Notes: a model not told the origin generated them from the sequence alone. A DNA stretch of 64,000 nt from a bacterium (GCA_021734165.1 JAIPJL010000005.1:1-64000); one strand, 5' to 3'; numbered from the stretch's first letter, positions 31,697 to 42,595 are shown. Numbers and translations: made by a program.

Positions 31697-33229
31697 ATGA
31701 CACAGAGGAATTTTTTATTTATTATCATACTAACGCTATCTGCGCTTCTGATGTTTTATGCTTGCGAATCACCAAGCGATGTAAGAGATAATATACCTAC
31801 TAATGTTATTTTAGCGATTGATGATGATTCTGCTGCAACAAGAGACACGGTATTACGCGTGGCTATTCATGCAGAAAATACTGATCGGATGCAGGTTGGT
31901 TTTGATTCAATGCTTGTTGCTGTTGAATGGGAAGATTTTGATACTATAAAGGTTCTTCACGCACCACACGAAGAAGGATTAATCTATGTTTTTGGCAGAT
32001 TTGCTACCGCCGGAGGAGGAACTTCCGGCGTCCTGAGAGATAGTATAGAATTGGATTTCACTTCTGAGATTATCGGTCTGAATATGGTTTCAGAAAGCGA
32101 TACCATATACGCCGGTGATTTTGCCAGATTTACTATGCAAACGGGTGAGAAGGGAACAGCGTACTTTTCAATAACATCTGTCGGATTGCATTTTGATTTT
32201 ATTCATCTTGGTGGAGGGATGTTCACCCGTTCAATAGAGATTCCTTCAGGTTTGAATTACGATAGTGTGCTCGTTACAGGTTATTTCACTGATGAAGTTG
32301 GGAATGTGGCAATTCCCAAAGAGATGGATAGACTTGTGACAATACGCGGTCCTAGACTCGATCTAACTGTTGTTTCCGAATATAATTTGAGTAATGTTAT
32401 CGGCAAAGATATCTGGTATAACGCCGGATATTGTTTTGTCTGTGATACACATTCTGTAGCTCTTGTGGATGTATCCGATCCGGTTCAACCTGATTATAAA
32501 CGCAGTATTCAGAGTGGTCAATGGAGTTCCGGATTCGATGGTAATGATAGATTGTTATTCATACCCTATCATTCAGGATTAGCAGTTATGGCAATAACTG
32601 AACCGGAACAAGCAGATATTATTAAAACAATACATGTTAATGACGCCGGTAGAGACGTTGTTATAAGCGAAAGTCATGCTTATATGGCATGCCTTCTACA
32701 GGGTTTAAAAATTTTCGAATTGCATGAAGATTATATTCCAAATTTAGTAGGCGAGCTTTGTATTGAAGGCTATGGTGAATTTATTGATCTTAATGAAGAA
32801 ATCGTATTTGTCGTTGGATGGACATGGGGATTTGCTATTGATGTGAGTAGTCCCAGTGAACCGAAGTTACTTTCGCGATTTGATCTTTATGGTGAACCCG
32901 AAGATATTATATACTATAATGATCATCTTTTTGTCGCAACGAGACATAACGGAATAATTGTGTTTGACGTTAGTGATCCGTGTAATCCAACACAGATATC
33001 TGAACATTCTGAACTTAATGAAGTTTGTTCATTTGCTCTGGCGCCACCTTTTCTCTATGTTGGAGGAAATGGAAACGTCAGGATTATGAACGTAACCGAT
33101 CCTGTCAATTTTAATGAGATAGCAAGAATTGATGGATTAGGAAAAGTACTTGGTCAATTCGTGTACGAGGATTATTTGTACATTTCGCAACCATCAAAAC
33201 TTGTAATAATAAAGCTGTTTTCACAGTAA
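31697..33229 (+). CDS. LVIVD-repeat β-propeller lipoprotein
   Basis: Signal with Cys (LLMFYACESPSD); repeats 'VALVDVSDPVQP', 'FAIDVSSPSEPKLL', 'IIVFDVSDPCNPTQI'. Confidence 0.82.
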   Translation: MTQRNFLFIIILTLSALLMFYACESPSDVRDNIPTNVILAIDDDSAATRDTVLRVAIHAENTDRMQVGFDSMLVAVEWEDFDTIKVLHAPHEEGLIYVFGRFATAGGGTSGVLRDSIELDFTSEIIGLNMVSESDTIYAGDFARFTMQTGEKGTAYFSITSVGLHFDFIHLGGGMFTRSIEIPSGLNYDSVLVTGYFTDEVGNVAIPKEMDRLVTIRGPRLDLTVVSEYNLSNVIGKDIWYNAGYCFVCDTHSVALVDVSDPVQPDYKRSIQSGQWSSGFDGNDRLLFIPYHSGLAVMAITEPEQADIIKTIHVNDAGRDVVISESHAYMACLLQGLKIFELHEDYIPNLVGELCIEGYGEFIDLNEEIVFVVGWTWGFAIDVSSPSEPKLLSRFDLYGEPEDIIYYNDHLFVATRHNGIIVFDVSDPCNPTQISEHSELNEVCSFALAPPFLYVGGNGNVRIMNVTDPVNFNEIARIDGLGKVLGQFVYEDYLYISQPSKLVIIKLFSQ

Positions 33230-33243
33230 ATTTTAGAGGTAAA

Positions 33244-33576
33244 ATGTTGTTTCATTTCTTAGCGATGGCGCCTGCCGGTGGTGGAGGCGGACAAGGTGGT
33301 GGGGGATTGACTGCCCTGTTACCGATGGTTTTAATATTTCTGGTTTTCTATTTTCTAATTCTAAGACCACAGTCTAAGAAACAGAAAGCTCATCAACAAA
33401 TGCTTAATGAGATGGTCAAAGGTGATAAAGTTGTCACTACCGGTGGTATCCACGGTACTATAATTAAAGTCAACGAGACTGATAAGACTTTACTCATTAA
33501 AGTTAATGATGATGTTAAACTGACTGTTGATATTGGTGCAATAGCAAGAAAAAATGTAGGCGCTGCAAAAACATAG
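33244..33576 (+). CDS. yajC: Preprotein translocase subunit YajC
   Basis: VFYFLILRPQSKKQKAHQQMLNEMVKGDKVVTTGGIHGTI. Confidence 0.94.
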   Translation: MLFHFLAMAPAGGGGGQGGGGLTALLPMVLIFLVFYFLILRPQSKKQKAHQQMLNEMVKGDKVVTTGGIHGTIIKVNETDKTLLIKVNDDVKLTVDIGAIARKNVGAAKT

Positions 33577-33584
33577 GTGATAAC

Positions 33585-34508
33585 TTGCGTGTCGTTTTTA
33601 TGGGGACTCCTGAATTTGCCGTTAATACACTTGAGGCGTTAATTAATAGCAGACATGAGGTTTTAGTTGTAGTAACAGGAGTTGATAAACCGGCTGGTCG
33701 CTCATTGAAAATCAAAGAGTCGGCCGTGAAGATTTGCGCAAAGAAGTATAATCTGTCAATATTACAGCCTCCTAATCTTAAGGCATTATCGTTTGAGCGT
33801 TCTCTTGCAAAATTCAAACCCGATATTGGCGTCGTAGTAGCTTTTCGCATTCTTCCGGAAAGCGTTATAAACATATCTCGTTTAGGCTGCGTAAATTTAC
33901 ATCCATCGCTTTTACCTGCTCTGCGCGGAGCAGCTCCGATAAATTGGGCGCTTATTAATGGTTTTACCGAAACCGGCGTTACTGTATTTCAGATTCGACG
34001 AGAGGTTGATTCGGGTGGAATTCTGTTGCAGGAAAAAACCGGAATCTCCGAGGATGATAATGCAGGAACTTTGTCTGATCTACTTTCAAAGAGAGGAGCG
34101 GATTTAATTGTTCAAGCGCTTGATGGGATTGAAGACGGATCAATTAAACCTTTTGCACAATCAGGAGAAGTTACAAAAGCGCCGCGTATCGATAACGAAC
34201 TCAGGAAAATTAACTGGCATTGGTCAGCAGTTCGTGTTCATAATCTTGTTCGTGGACTAACACCTTATCCAGGCGCTTTAACAATACTTAATAAAAAGAT
34301 AATTAAAGTATCTAAAACGAATCCGGCATTAGATATATGTTCAGGTAAACCTGGTGAAATCAGGATAACTAATAAAGGTGAGTTTTTCGTATCAACCTCT
34401 GAAGGTTGTCTAAGGATAATTGAACTTCAACTTGAAGGTAAGAAACGGATGTCTGCATCGGAGTTTTTAAGAGGACATCAGATACAATCAGGAACAATGT
34501 TAGGATGA
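33585..34508 (+). CDS. fmt: Methionyl-tRNA formyltransferase
   Basis: VVFMGTPEFAVNTLEALI, NLHPSLLPALRGAAPINWALINGFTETGVTVF. Confidence 0.96.
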   Translation: MRVVFMGTPEFAVNTLEALINSRHEVLVVVTGVDKPAGRSLKIKESAVKICAKKYNLSILQPPNLKALSFERSLAKFKPDIGVVVAFRILPESVINISRLGCVNLHPSLLPALRGAAPINWALINGFTETGVTVFQIRREVDSGGILLQEKTGISEDDNAGTLSDLLSKRGADLIVQALDGIEDGSIKPFAQSGEVTKAPRIDNELRKINWHWSAVRVHNLVRGLTPYPGALTILNKKIIKVSKTNPALDICSGKPGEIRITNKGEFFVSTSEGCLRIIELQLEGKKRMSASEFLRGHQIQSGTMLG

Positions 34509-34555
34509 GATCGTTTTTGATTAATACAAAGTAAAACAAACAATATGATAATACA

Positions 34556-35245
34556 ATGATTTATCCATTTTTTGATCCGACTTTTATACTGCTCATTCCT
34601 GCGATGATAATCGCATTTTGGGCACAAAATAAAGTAAAAAGTACTTATGCAAAGTACAGCCGGGTAAGATCTGCCAGTGGTATGACAGGCGCTGAAGTTG
34701 CTAAGCGTATCCTTTCGCTTCAGGGCATTAATGATATAGAAGTCGAACCAGTAAAGGGCGAGCTTACAGATCATTATGATCCGCGAACGCGCAAGGTTCG
34801 TCTTTCGGAAGGGATTTACAACAGCAGTTCGGTTGCAGCGTTAGGGATAGCTGCTCACGAAGTAGGACATGCTGCTCAGCATTCAGAAGGTTACACCGCA
34901 TTAAAATTACGTCACGCTTTGTTGAGGCCTGCCAATCTCGGTTCGACACTTGCGATGCCGATTTTCTTAATTGGGTTTATATTTTCCAGTTTCAAACCTC
35001 TGATGGATGTCGGTATAATCCTCTTTATGGCAGCGCTTGCATTTCAGTTAATTACACTTCCTGTTGAATTTAATGCTTCCAGCCGGGCGATGGCTAACTT
35101 GCGCAGTACGGGCATCCTTGTTGACAGCGAAGCTGATCAAGCGCAGAAAGTCCTGAATGCCGCTGCCTGGACTTATGTTGCCGCTGCTACGATGATGTTA
35201 TCTCATCTAATCAGACTGTTGATCCTGCGTGGTGCACGGGATTAA
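34556..35245 (+). CDS. YugP-like membrane zinc metallopeptidase
   Basis: HEVGHAAQHSEGY motif, multiple TMs, SRAMANLRSTGILVDSEADQAQKVLNAAAWTYVAAA. Confidence 0.92.
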   Translation: MIYPFFDPTFILLIPAMIIAFWAQNKVKSTYAKYSRVRSASGMTGAEVAKRILSLQGINDIEVEPVKGELTDHYDPRTRKVRLSEGIYNSSSVAALGIAAHEVGHAAQHSEGYTALKLRHALLRPANLGSTLAMPIFLIGFIFSSFKPLMDVGIILFMAALAFQLITLPVEFNASSRAMANLRSTGILVDSEADQAQKVLNAAAWTYVAAATMMLSHLIRLLILRGARD

Positions 35246-35249
35246 TCAC

Positions 35250-36572
35250 ATGGTTGAACCTCGTAGAGCAGCAGTTGAATTATATGAAAAATGGCTGAAT
35301 CATAAATTTAGAATAGACAAAGCTGTTAGAAGTGAACTGAACAGATACTGCTGGGATGAGCGGGACAAAGCTTTATATTATGAACTCATTTATGGCACGA
35401 TAAGGCACAAACTTTGGCTGGAATGGATATTTCGTTATCTAAGTTTCAGAGAATTTAAACCCAATAATCTTATTATTTCAGCAGTTACCATCTGTCTTTA
35501 TCAAATATTTTTTCTGGATCGTATCCCGGAATATGCTGCAGTTAATTCCGCAGTAAATATAGTCAGGAGACGTATTGGATTAAGTGAAAGTAGATGGATT
35601 AATGCCATTCTGAGAAGAGCATGTAGGGAACACCAAGAGTTACTTATCCTTGAACCGGATTTGGATGATGAGTACAAGCGAATTGCTCTGAAATATTCGT
35701 TTCCGGAATGGATGATCAAACGCTGGAAAAATCGATTCTCGTCTGATCAGTTAAGGAATTTCCTTAAGTGGAATAATCGGAGACCGGATACGTATCTTAG
35801 AATAAATCATTTTCGTACTAATCCTGAAGAAATTAGTGAAATATTTATTGCAACTGGAAGTGAGTTCGAAGCATCTCCTATTAATAATGATTTTATTATT
35901 CTCAAGAAAACTTCAAATCTCAACTTAATGAAAGTCATCGAGGATGGATTTATAAGTGTTCAGGATGTTTCTCAGGGTTTGGTAGCGCCTCTTGTAAATC
36001 CTCAACCGGGTGAGCTTATACTTGATCTTTGTGCAGCGCCAGGTGGGAAAACCGGACACATAGCTGAACTTTGCAATGAATGTAAAATCATTTCTACTGA
36101 CAAATCGGAAATGCGATTAAACCTTATTAACGAAAATGTCAACAGATGTGGATATACTAATGTTGAGGTTCTGTCTTATAATGATGTAATAAATGGAAAG
36201 AAGAAGTTTGACGCAGTCTTAGTAGATGCGCCTTGTACCGGTACTGGAGTGATGTCTCGAAGACCGGATATCAGGTGGCGGAAGAATGCTGATGATGCAG
36301 TTAAAATGGCAAAGGTTCAAATCGAACTTCTTAAACTTGCTGATAGTATGTTACAACCAAAAGGCAGGATCATATATAGCACCTGCTCAATTGAAAAAGA
36401 AGAGAACGAAGGTGTTGTAGAAAAATTTCTTGCTGATAAATCTAATTACGAACTAAATGATAGTTCAAGATTCATAGATAAAAAATTAGTCAACGAAAAA
36501 GGATATGTTAGTCTTCTCGGAATGGAAATTAACGGTGACGGTGTATTTGCAGCGAGGTTGGAGCGGAATTGA
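35250..36572 (+). CDS. rsmB: 16S rRNA (cytosine-C5) methyltransferase RsmB
   Basis: NusB-like N-term; LDLCAAPGGKTGHIAEL, VDAPCTGTGVMSRRPDIRW; the GTG at 35229 is an alternative start. Confidence 0.92.
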   Translation: MVEPRRAAVELYEKWLNHKFRIDKAVRSELNRYCWDERDKALYYELIYGTIRHKLWLEWIFRYLSFREFKPNNLIISAVTICLYQIFFLDRIPEYAAVNSAVNIVRRRIGLSESRWINAILRRACREHQELLILEPDLDDEYKRIALKYSFPEWMIKRWKNRFSSDQLRNFLKWNNRRPDTYLRINHFRTNPEEISEIFIATGSEFEASPINNDFIILKKTSNLNLMKVIEDGFISVQDVSQGLVAPLVNPQPGELILDLCAAPGGKTGHIAELCNECKIISTDKSEMRLNLINENVNRCGYTNVEVLSYNDVINGKKKFDAVLVDAPCTGTGVMSRRPDIRWRKNADDAVKMAKVQIELLKLADSMLQPKGRIIYSTCSIEKEENEGVVEKFLADKSNYELNDSSRFIDKKLVNEKGYVSLLGMEINGDGVFAARLERN

Positions 36573-37372
36573 CTGAGGCTGAACCTGAAAAGGCATTGAC
36601 CGACAACGGGAAAAACAAATCCTGGCAGAATCGTCTTGAGCTTATCAGCGGACTTCTTGTAGCAACAATTACTGTGATATGGCTGATGTTTTTTATTGAT
36701 CGGGCATTAATGCCGTTAATAGCGCTTGCAGGTGTTGAACGTACCGTACCAAATCTTCGCTATATGGATGTTAATGAAGCAGATAGTCTTTGCGAAGCGC
36801 TTGGTGTGGAGATAGTCCACAGCAGATATCGAGTAGATGATAAGCAACCATCCGGCACTATACTTGATCAATTTCCTGTAGCCGGAAGTATCGTTAAACC
36901 TGGTCGCAGAATTGAAGTAATAGTAAGCGAGCAGGATTTATCTGTTAACTGTCCGAATGTTGTGGGAATGTCTCCGCGAGAAGCATCTTTGAAAGCAGCT
37001 TCCTTTGGGCTGAAGGTCGATGAAGCAAATATTAGATATTGCCATTCATCAAACAGTCCGGAAGGTGTTGTTGTTGCGCAGAATCCTAAAGTGGATGAGG
37101 AATTAGTTAAAGGAACTGAACTGATTTTAACCGTCAGTCTTGGTAAAATACCAGATAGAATAATAGCCCCGGATCTTAAAGGGAGGAATATAAATGATAT
37201 TAGATTGGTATTAACTAAGTCAAGGTTGAGATTAGGTAAAGTTACCCATTTCCCGGATAGTTCTGTTCCACAGGGCACGATTCTTTCACAGGATCCACCA
37301 GCCGGGACTGCGATGGAAGCAGGCGATTTGATTTCGATTCGTTCTGCGGTGAAACCAAGATCGTCACCATGA
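36569..37372 (+). CDS. Membrane-anchored PASTA-domain protein
   Basis: N-terminal TM and three PASTA-like repeats (e.g. CPNVVGMSPREASLKAASFGLKV…PEGVVVAQNPKVDEELVKGTELILTVS). Confidence 0.88.
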   Translation: MTEAEPEKALTDNGKNKSWQNRLELISGLLVATITVIWLMFFIDRALMPLIALAGVERTVPNLRYMDVNEADSLCEALGVEIVHSRYRVDDKQPSGTILDQFPVAGSIVKPGRRIEVIVSEQDLSVNCPNVVGMSPREASLKAASFGLKVDEANIRYCHSSNSPEGVVVAQNPKVDEELVKGTELILTVSLGKIPDRIIAPDLKGRNINDIRLVLTKSRLRLGKVTHFPDSSVPQGTILSQDPPAGTAMEAGDLISIRSAVKPRSSP

Positions 37373-37410
37373 TTAAACTTCATTAATATTAGAAGCTCTC
37401 AGGATTTGTT

Positions 37411-38061
37411 TTGTTAAAGATTGCTCCAAGTCTTTTATCAGCAGATATGGCGCGCTTGGCTGAGGCTGTAGAATCTATCGCTTCATCTGCAGATTACGTC
37501 CATTGCGATGTTATGGATGGGCATTTTGTGCCAAATTTGACCTTCGGCGCTCCGGTAGTGGGTGCGGTAAAAAAGGTTTCATCGCTTCCGCTTGATGTAC
37601 ATTTGATGATTGAGCATCCGGGCAGATGGATTAAAGATTATTTAGATGCAGGTTTGGATAGTGAAGATTTTCTTACGTTTCATGTTGAGGCTGAATTTGA
37701 TCCTGAAGCTATAATCTCCCGGATCCGCCAAACGGGTGTTCGACCCGGTATAGCTATAAAACCTAATACTAGTTTCGAGCAGTTTGAGGGTTTGATTGAA
37801 TTGGTTGATCAAGTGTTGATAATGACCGTTGAACCCGGATTTGGGGGGCAGAAATTTATGCATGATATGCTTACTAAGGTTAAAATGACACGACAGATGT
37901 CGAAGTTAGTTGTGATAGGTATTGATGGTGGTATTGATAAAAACACAGCGCATCTTGCAGTAGAAGCAGGCGCTGATTTGCTGATAGCAGGGAGCGCTAT
38001 CTTTGGACACTCGGATCCGCAAAGTGCTATAGCTGAAATCAGACGATCCATAGGTGAATGA
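37411..38061 (+). CDS. rpe: Ribulose-phosphate 3-epimerase
   Basis: IAPSLLSADMARLAEAV, DVMDGHFVPNLTFG, MTVEPGFGGQKFM. Confidence 0.96.
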   Translation: MLKIAPSLLSADMARLAEAVESIASSADYVHCDVMDGHFVPNLTFGAPVVGAVKKVSSLPLDVHLMIEHPGRWIKDYLDAGLDSEDFLTFHVEAEFDPEAIISRIRQTGVRPGIAIKPNTSFEQFEGLIELVDQVLIMTVEPGFGGQKFMHDMLTKVKMTRQMSKLVVIGIDGGIDKNTAHLAVEAGADLLIAGSAIFGHSDPQSAIAEIRRSIGE

Positions 38062-38222
38062 TAGGAAATTTTTCGGATAGACTTTGAAGTAGTTTTCTTT
38101 CATTTAAGTGTAGATCAAAGAAATAAACAAGGAGTCCAACGATTTGACAAACAGTTATTGATTTAACAGGATCAATTTCTTAATATTATAGTTTACAAAA
38201 TTTTACTCCACGAGGCATCCAG

Positions 38223-40808
38223 TTGCTAAAATCCAGATGGATGTATATCCTCCCAATTCTGCTGTTTCCGTTAATGGTTGCTGCGGATATGGTTTCCCCG
38301 ACCGGTAAGAGTTTTCAATTACTGGACGGTCGAGAACCGGCAAAACCGATACAGGATCGGGGTAGTTGGTCTTGCGGGCATGAAGACCATCGAATCGACC
38401 TTGCATCAGGGTGGAATGCTGTAAGGGATGATGGAGTTGAGATCGGCGCCGTTAATATGCCGTTCTCGTGGGACGATTGGGACGGTGAATTAATTCTTTC
38501 CTCAAAATTCTACGTATCAGACACACTTAATAATCAGGTATTCAGGCTTGTAATTATGGGAGGATCCGGGAGCATTACTGCTATGCTAAACGGCGCTCAC
38601 CTTGATACACGTTTTGGTAACGAACTATCCTTTCAGTTAGAGATCAATCCAAGGTTACTCAGATTTGGAACCGAGAATGAATTACAGATAATACTGAACA
38701 ACAATTTCCCGAGGCGTGGGGGAATCCCTTTAGAAAGCGGCATCTATTCTAATCGGTATTATGGGGGTATCACACAGGATATTTATCTGAAGTATTCACC
38801 CATTACTAATATTGAAGATATTGTTGCTTTATGGGACGTCATTGACAATTATAAAAATGGTTTCCTTAAGGTAGATTTAACACTCCAACATGCAGGTTCT
38901 TCACCGGTACTACAAGCTAAAAATAATTTTGTAGTTGAGTATTTGCTTTTAGGTGGAGATGACAAAGTATTATTCAGGAGTTTGCGGGAGAATGTTAAAT
39001 TCCCACCTGGTAGAGTGTTGTCATTAACTGAAAAACTTGATATAAGCCCGGATATTAAATGGAATATTACAAATAAGAATAATCTCTATCGATTAAAGAC
39101 TCTACTTACAGGAGATAATCTTAGTTATAGCTCAACAGCTAAATTTGGCGTAAGAACCTGGGAAGTTAACGAAAAGGGATTTCAGCTTAATGGCGAGCAA
39201 ATTTGGCTTAGATGCGTTAACTATCCTTCTTTTCAGGCTGAAGATGGTGATTTACTTACTGATGAAAAGTTAGAAGCTGATGTTCTGATGTTGAAAGAGC
39301 TTGGCGCTCATGCAGTAAGAATAATGCAAGGCTCTGCACCCTTATATTTTCTCGATTTATGTGATAGATATGGTTTGTTAGTATTTGAAGAATTGCCTGT
39401 ATATCAGGTTCCTGATGGATTGTTATCTGAAGCTGACTTGATTAGATCTGCGACTGAACAGTTTAAAGCGATGATAATGCGGGATAGACGTTTTACTTGT
39501 ATTGCAGGCTGGGGAATAGGTTCACAAATAAATCCCAAGAACAAGGTAAACTCGCAATATTATCAGGAATTAATAAAAATAGCGCGCGAACTTGATGATC
39601 GACCTTTGTATGCTTCATTTCGTTTTATGAATGAGTTTAACGCCGAACCACTTGATTTTGTAATACTTGAGTTGACTCCGGGATCGAAACAGGATATGAA
39701 AGCTTCAAGTAAGGCTGTTAAATGTAACACACCATTTTTAATAGGCGGAATCAGACAACTCGTATTACCAGGTAATCTCAACGGCTATCTTGATAATGAA
39801 TCCGAAGCGGGTCAGGCAGATAATATTCTGAAGAAAATTCGCTGGGCAGAGAATCTTCAAAATTGCACCGGAGTTGTTGTAGGTGACTTTTTTAATTGGA
39901 AGGGAGCTTTACCAACAATCGCCGGACCTTTACACGGTAAGAGTCTGGTTTATACAAGTGGTATAACGAATATAAATCATAAGCCAAATCTTGCATGGCA
40001 TCATTTAAAAGAGTACTGGACATCAGGGAATATCCAACCTTTACCTCCCGGAGAAGCGATGGAGCAGGATGGAGTATTACTTATAATTGCCGGTATCGCA
40101 TTGATTTTAATATTATTTATTGCAGCGAGACAGAATAATATCTTCAGAATTAACCTTGTGCGTACTTTTACTTCTACGAGGGGCTTCTTTCAGGATATTA
40201 GTGACCGGCGGTATTTTCAGACCGGTCATACTTTTTTAATAGCTGTACTGATCTCCGGTTCATTAGCGTTAATTATGTCAGGATGGGTTTTTGCCAATCG
40301 AAGGTCTTATGCCTTGGATTGGTCGCTTTCGTATTTACTAAGTAATACTGAACTTCTTACTTGGGCTGGACTAATTGTATGGCATCCTTCACGCAGTATG
40401 TTTTTTTTCTGGGGCTTATTGTTTTTCATGCTTTGGATAGCGTCTATCAGACTCATGATATTATGTAGTATCCTCGGACGTTCATGTTCATTATCTCAGA
40501 GCTTTAGTTATATTAATTGGTCAATGGCTGGTTTTCTTATAACCATGCCTTTGGCAGTTATTGCCGGTCGTTTATTTACAATTTCGTTAGGATGGTTAAT
40601 TATAACGGTGATTCTCGTGATTTTACTATGGACACATTTAAGATTGATTTCAGTAATAGTTCAGCATACACGAAAAGGAATAGGTAAAGCAGTTGTATTA
40701 TGGTTTATCGGACCGGTAATTCTCACAATTGCTTTGGTTCTATTTCTTGAATATACAAGATACATTTCGGATTATTGGTACTTTTTCAGGGGGAACATAC
40801 TACCATGA
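38223..40808 (+). CDS. GH2-fold protein with C-terminal multi-TM region; probable pseudoenzyme
   Basis: GH2-like FQLNGEQIWLRCVNYPSF…LDLCDRYGLLVFEELPVY…RDRRFTCIAGWGIGSQ; C-terminal ~240 aa with several TM helices. Confidence 0.75.
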   Translation: MLKSRWMYILPILLFPLMVAADMVSPTGKSFQLLDGREPAKPIQDRGSWSCGHEDHRIDLASGWNAVRDDGVEIGAVNMPFSWDDWDGELILSSKFYVSDTLNNQVFRLVIMGGSGSITAMLNGAHLDTRFGNELSFQLEINPRLLRFGTENELQIILNNNFPRRGGIPLESGIYSNRYYGGITQDIYLKYSPITNIEDIVALWDVIDNYKNGFLKVDLTLQHAGSSPVLQAKNNFVVEYLLLGGDDKVLFRSLRENVKFPPGRVLSLTEKLDISPDIKWNITNKNNLYRLKTLLTGDNLSYSSTAKFGVRTWEVNEKGFQLNGEQIWLRCVNYPSFQAEDGDLLTDEKLEADVLMLKELGAHAVRIMQGSAPLYFLDLCDRYGLLVFEELPVYQVPDGLLSEADLIRSATEQFKAMIMRDRRFTCIAGWGIGSQINPKNKVNSQYYQELIKIARELDDRPLYASFRFMNEFNAEPLDFVILELTPGSKQDMKASSKAVKCNTPFLIGGIRQLVLPGNLNGYLDNESEAGQADNILKKIRWAENLQNCTGVVVGDFFNWKGALPTIAGPLHGKSLVYTSGITNINHKPNLAWHHLKEYWTSGNIQPLPPGEAMEQDGVLLIIAGIALILILFIAARQNNIFRINLVRTFTSTRGFFQDISDRRYFQTGHTFLIAVLISGSLALIMSGWVFANRRSYALDWSLSYLLSNTELLTWAGLIVWHPSRSMFFFWGLLFFMLWIASIRLMILCSILGRSCSLSQSFSYINWSMAGFLITMPLAVIAGRLFTISLGWLIITVILVILLWTHLRLISVIVQHTRKGIGKAVVLWFIGPVILTIALVLFLEYTRYISDYWYFFRGNILP

Positions 40809-42316
40809 AAGTAGAGCATAAAACAAAAGATAAAAATATGAACATTAAAAACGAATCAGGTAAGATATCTGGGTTTGGCTTAACATTTGATGATGTTCTG
40901 ATTGAACCTCGTAGATCATCAGTGTTACCACATCAGGTAAGTTTAAGAACTAAGGTCACTCGAAATATCAGCCTTAATATTCCTTTTCTGAGCGCTGCGA
41001 TGGATACTGTTACCGAGTCGGAACTGGCAATTGCTATTGCGCGTGAGGGTGGTATTGGAGTAATACACAAGAACCTCTCTATCGCTGAACAGGCTGCTCA
41101 GGTTAAGAAGGTAAAGAGATCCGAAAGTTTTATTATTGCTGAGCCGGTAACTTTACCTTATGATAGACCACTATCTCATGCGCTGGATGTAATGTCAAAG
41201 TATGGAATTTCTGGAATTCCAATTGTAGATGGCGATGTGCTTTGTGGTATCCTGACGCATCGTGATATACGCTTTGCAGATGATACAAGCCTGCCGATCT
41301 CTAAATACATGACAAAAATGCCGATTGTGACAACTCCGGTTGGGACCACAGTTGATGATGCTAAAGCAATTTTCATTAAACATCACATCGAAAAACTACC
41401 GGTAGTTGATGGAAGAGGGCATTTAGTTGGTTTGATTACAGCAAAGGATATTGAGAAAAAGCGTGACTTTCCCAATGCCTGTATGGATGATCATGGCAGA
41501 CTTCGAGCAGGCGCTGCTGTGGGAGTTGCTGCAAATACAATGGAACGAGTGTCAGGTTTGGTTGAGCAGGAAATTGACTTAATAACGGTTGATACGGCAC
41601 ATGGTCATTCTGAAGGTGTACTTAAAACTGTTGAAAGAATAAAGAGTGATTTTCCTGATGTTCAAATATTAGCAGGTAACATTGCCACTGCACAGGGAGC
41701 GCTTGATCTTGTTTCTGCCGGCGCTGATGGAGTAAAGGTTGGGATTGGAGCAGGGGCTATTTGTACAACCAGGGTTATTGCAGGAATTGGTGTACCTCAG
41801 ATCACGGCAGTTATGTCCGCTTATGAAGCGCTTAAAGAAAGTGGAGTACCGATAGTTGCAGACGGAGGCGTCAGGTATTCAGGTGATGCAGCAAAGGCGC
41901 TGGCTGCCGGAGCTGATGCGGTTATGCTTGGTAACCTGCTTGCCGGTGTTGATGAGTCACCAGGCGAGACGGTTCTATGGGAAGGGCGTTCCTATAAAGT
42001 ATATTACGGTATGGGTTCACTGGAAGCCATGAAAAAAGGATCGGCAGATCGCTATTTCCAGGAAGGCGCTGAACCAGGCAAACTGGTTCCGGAAGGAATT
42101 GAAGGTCGTGTTCCGTACAAAGGAAAGCTTACAGATACTGTTTTTCAATTATGCGGAGGAATTAGGGCAGCAATGGGTTATTGTGGTTGTCCTGATTTTG
42201 AGAGTTTCAAAAATGAAACGCGCTTCGTGAAGATTACAGTATCGGGCGTTAAAGAAAGTCATCCACATGATGTAGTAATCACACGCGAAGCGCCTAATTA
42301 TAATATATCGTTATGA
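40805..42316 (+). CDS. guaB: IMP dehydrogenase
   Basis: [17 protein letters not shown], tandem CBS domains, [22 protein letters not shown]. Confidence 0.96.
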   Translation: MKVEHKTKDKNMNIKNESGKISGFGLTFDDVLIEPRRSSVLPHQVSLRTKVTRNISLNIPFLSAAMDTVTESELAIAIAREGGIGVIHKNLSIAEQAAQVKKVKRSESFIIAEPVTLPYDRPLSHALDVMSKYGISGIPIVDGDVLCGILTHRDIRFADDTSLPISKYMTKMPIVTTPVGTTVDDAKAIFIKHHIEKLPVVDGRGHLVGLITAKDIEKKRDFPNACMDDHGRLRAGAAVGVAANTMERVSGLVEQEIDLITVDTAHGHSEGVLKTVERIKSDFPDVQILAGNIATAQGALDLVSAGADGVKVGIGAGAICTTRVIAGIGVPQITAVMSAYEALKESGVPIVADGGVRYSGDAAKALAAGADAVMLGNLLAGVDESPGETVLWEGRSYKVYYGMGSLEAMKKGSADRYFQEGAEPGKLVPEGIEGRVPYKGKLTDTVFQLCGGIRAAMGYCGCPDFESFKNETRFVKITVSGVKESHPHDVVITREAPNYNISL

Positions 42317-42595
42317 AACTGATTCTGAAGATTCAGTTATTGCAAAACGATTTTCAACAGCTTTGTGAAGTCTGGATTTTCGACGTGCTGCAGTGTTGCG
42401 ATGAATAATGCCTTTAACAACTAACCTGTCAAACAAAGCGTTAGTCTTTTGAAGGTCGTTATGCGCTGTATCGACATCTGTAGCTTCACGTACTTTACGC
42501 ATTGCAGTGCGCATTTTCGAGCGATATTGTCGGTTTCGCAGGTTCGCCTTAAGATTTGTCTTAATGCGTTTCTTTGTTGATTTATGATGTGCCAT
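42311..42595 (-). CDS. rpsT: 30S ribosomal protein S20
   Basis: MAHHKSTKKRIKTNLKANLRNRQYRSKMRTAMRKV. Confidence 0.95.
   Translation of the reverse strand: MAHHKSTKKRIKTNLKANLRNRQYRSKMRTAMRKVREATDVDTAHNDLQKTNALFDRLVVKGIIHRNTAARRKSRLHKAVENRFAITESSESVS

Noticed and set aside
36868-37383. 171-aa ORF antisense to the PASTA gene
   Set aside because: Shadow ORF fully within a supported gene
40775-40804. Upstream start of guaB overlapping the GH2-like gene
   Set aside because: Internal ATG at 40805 (or 40841) fits IMPDH N-termini better
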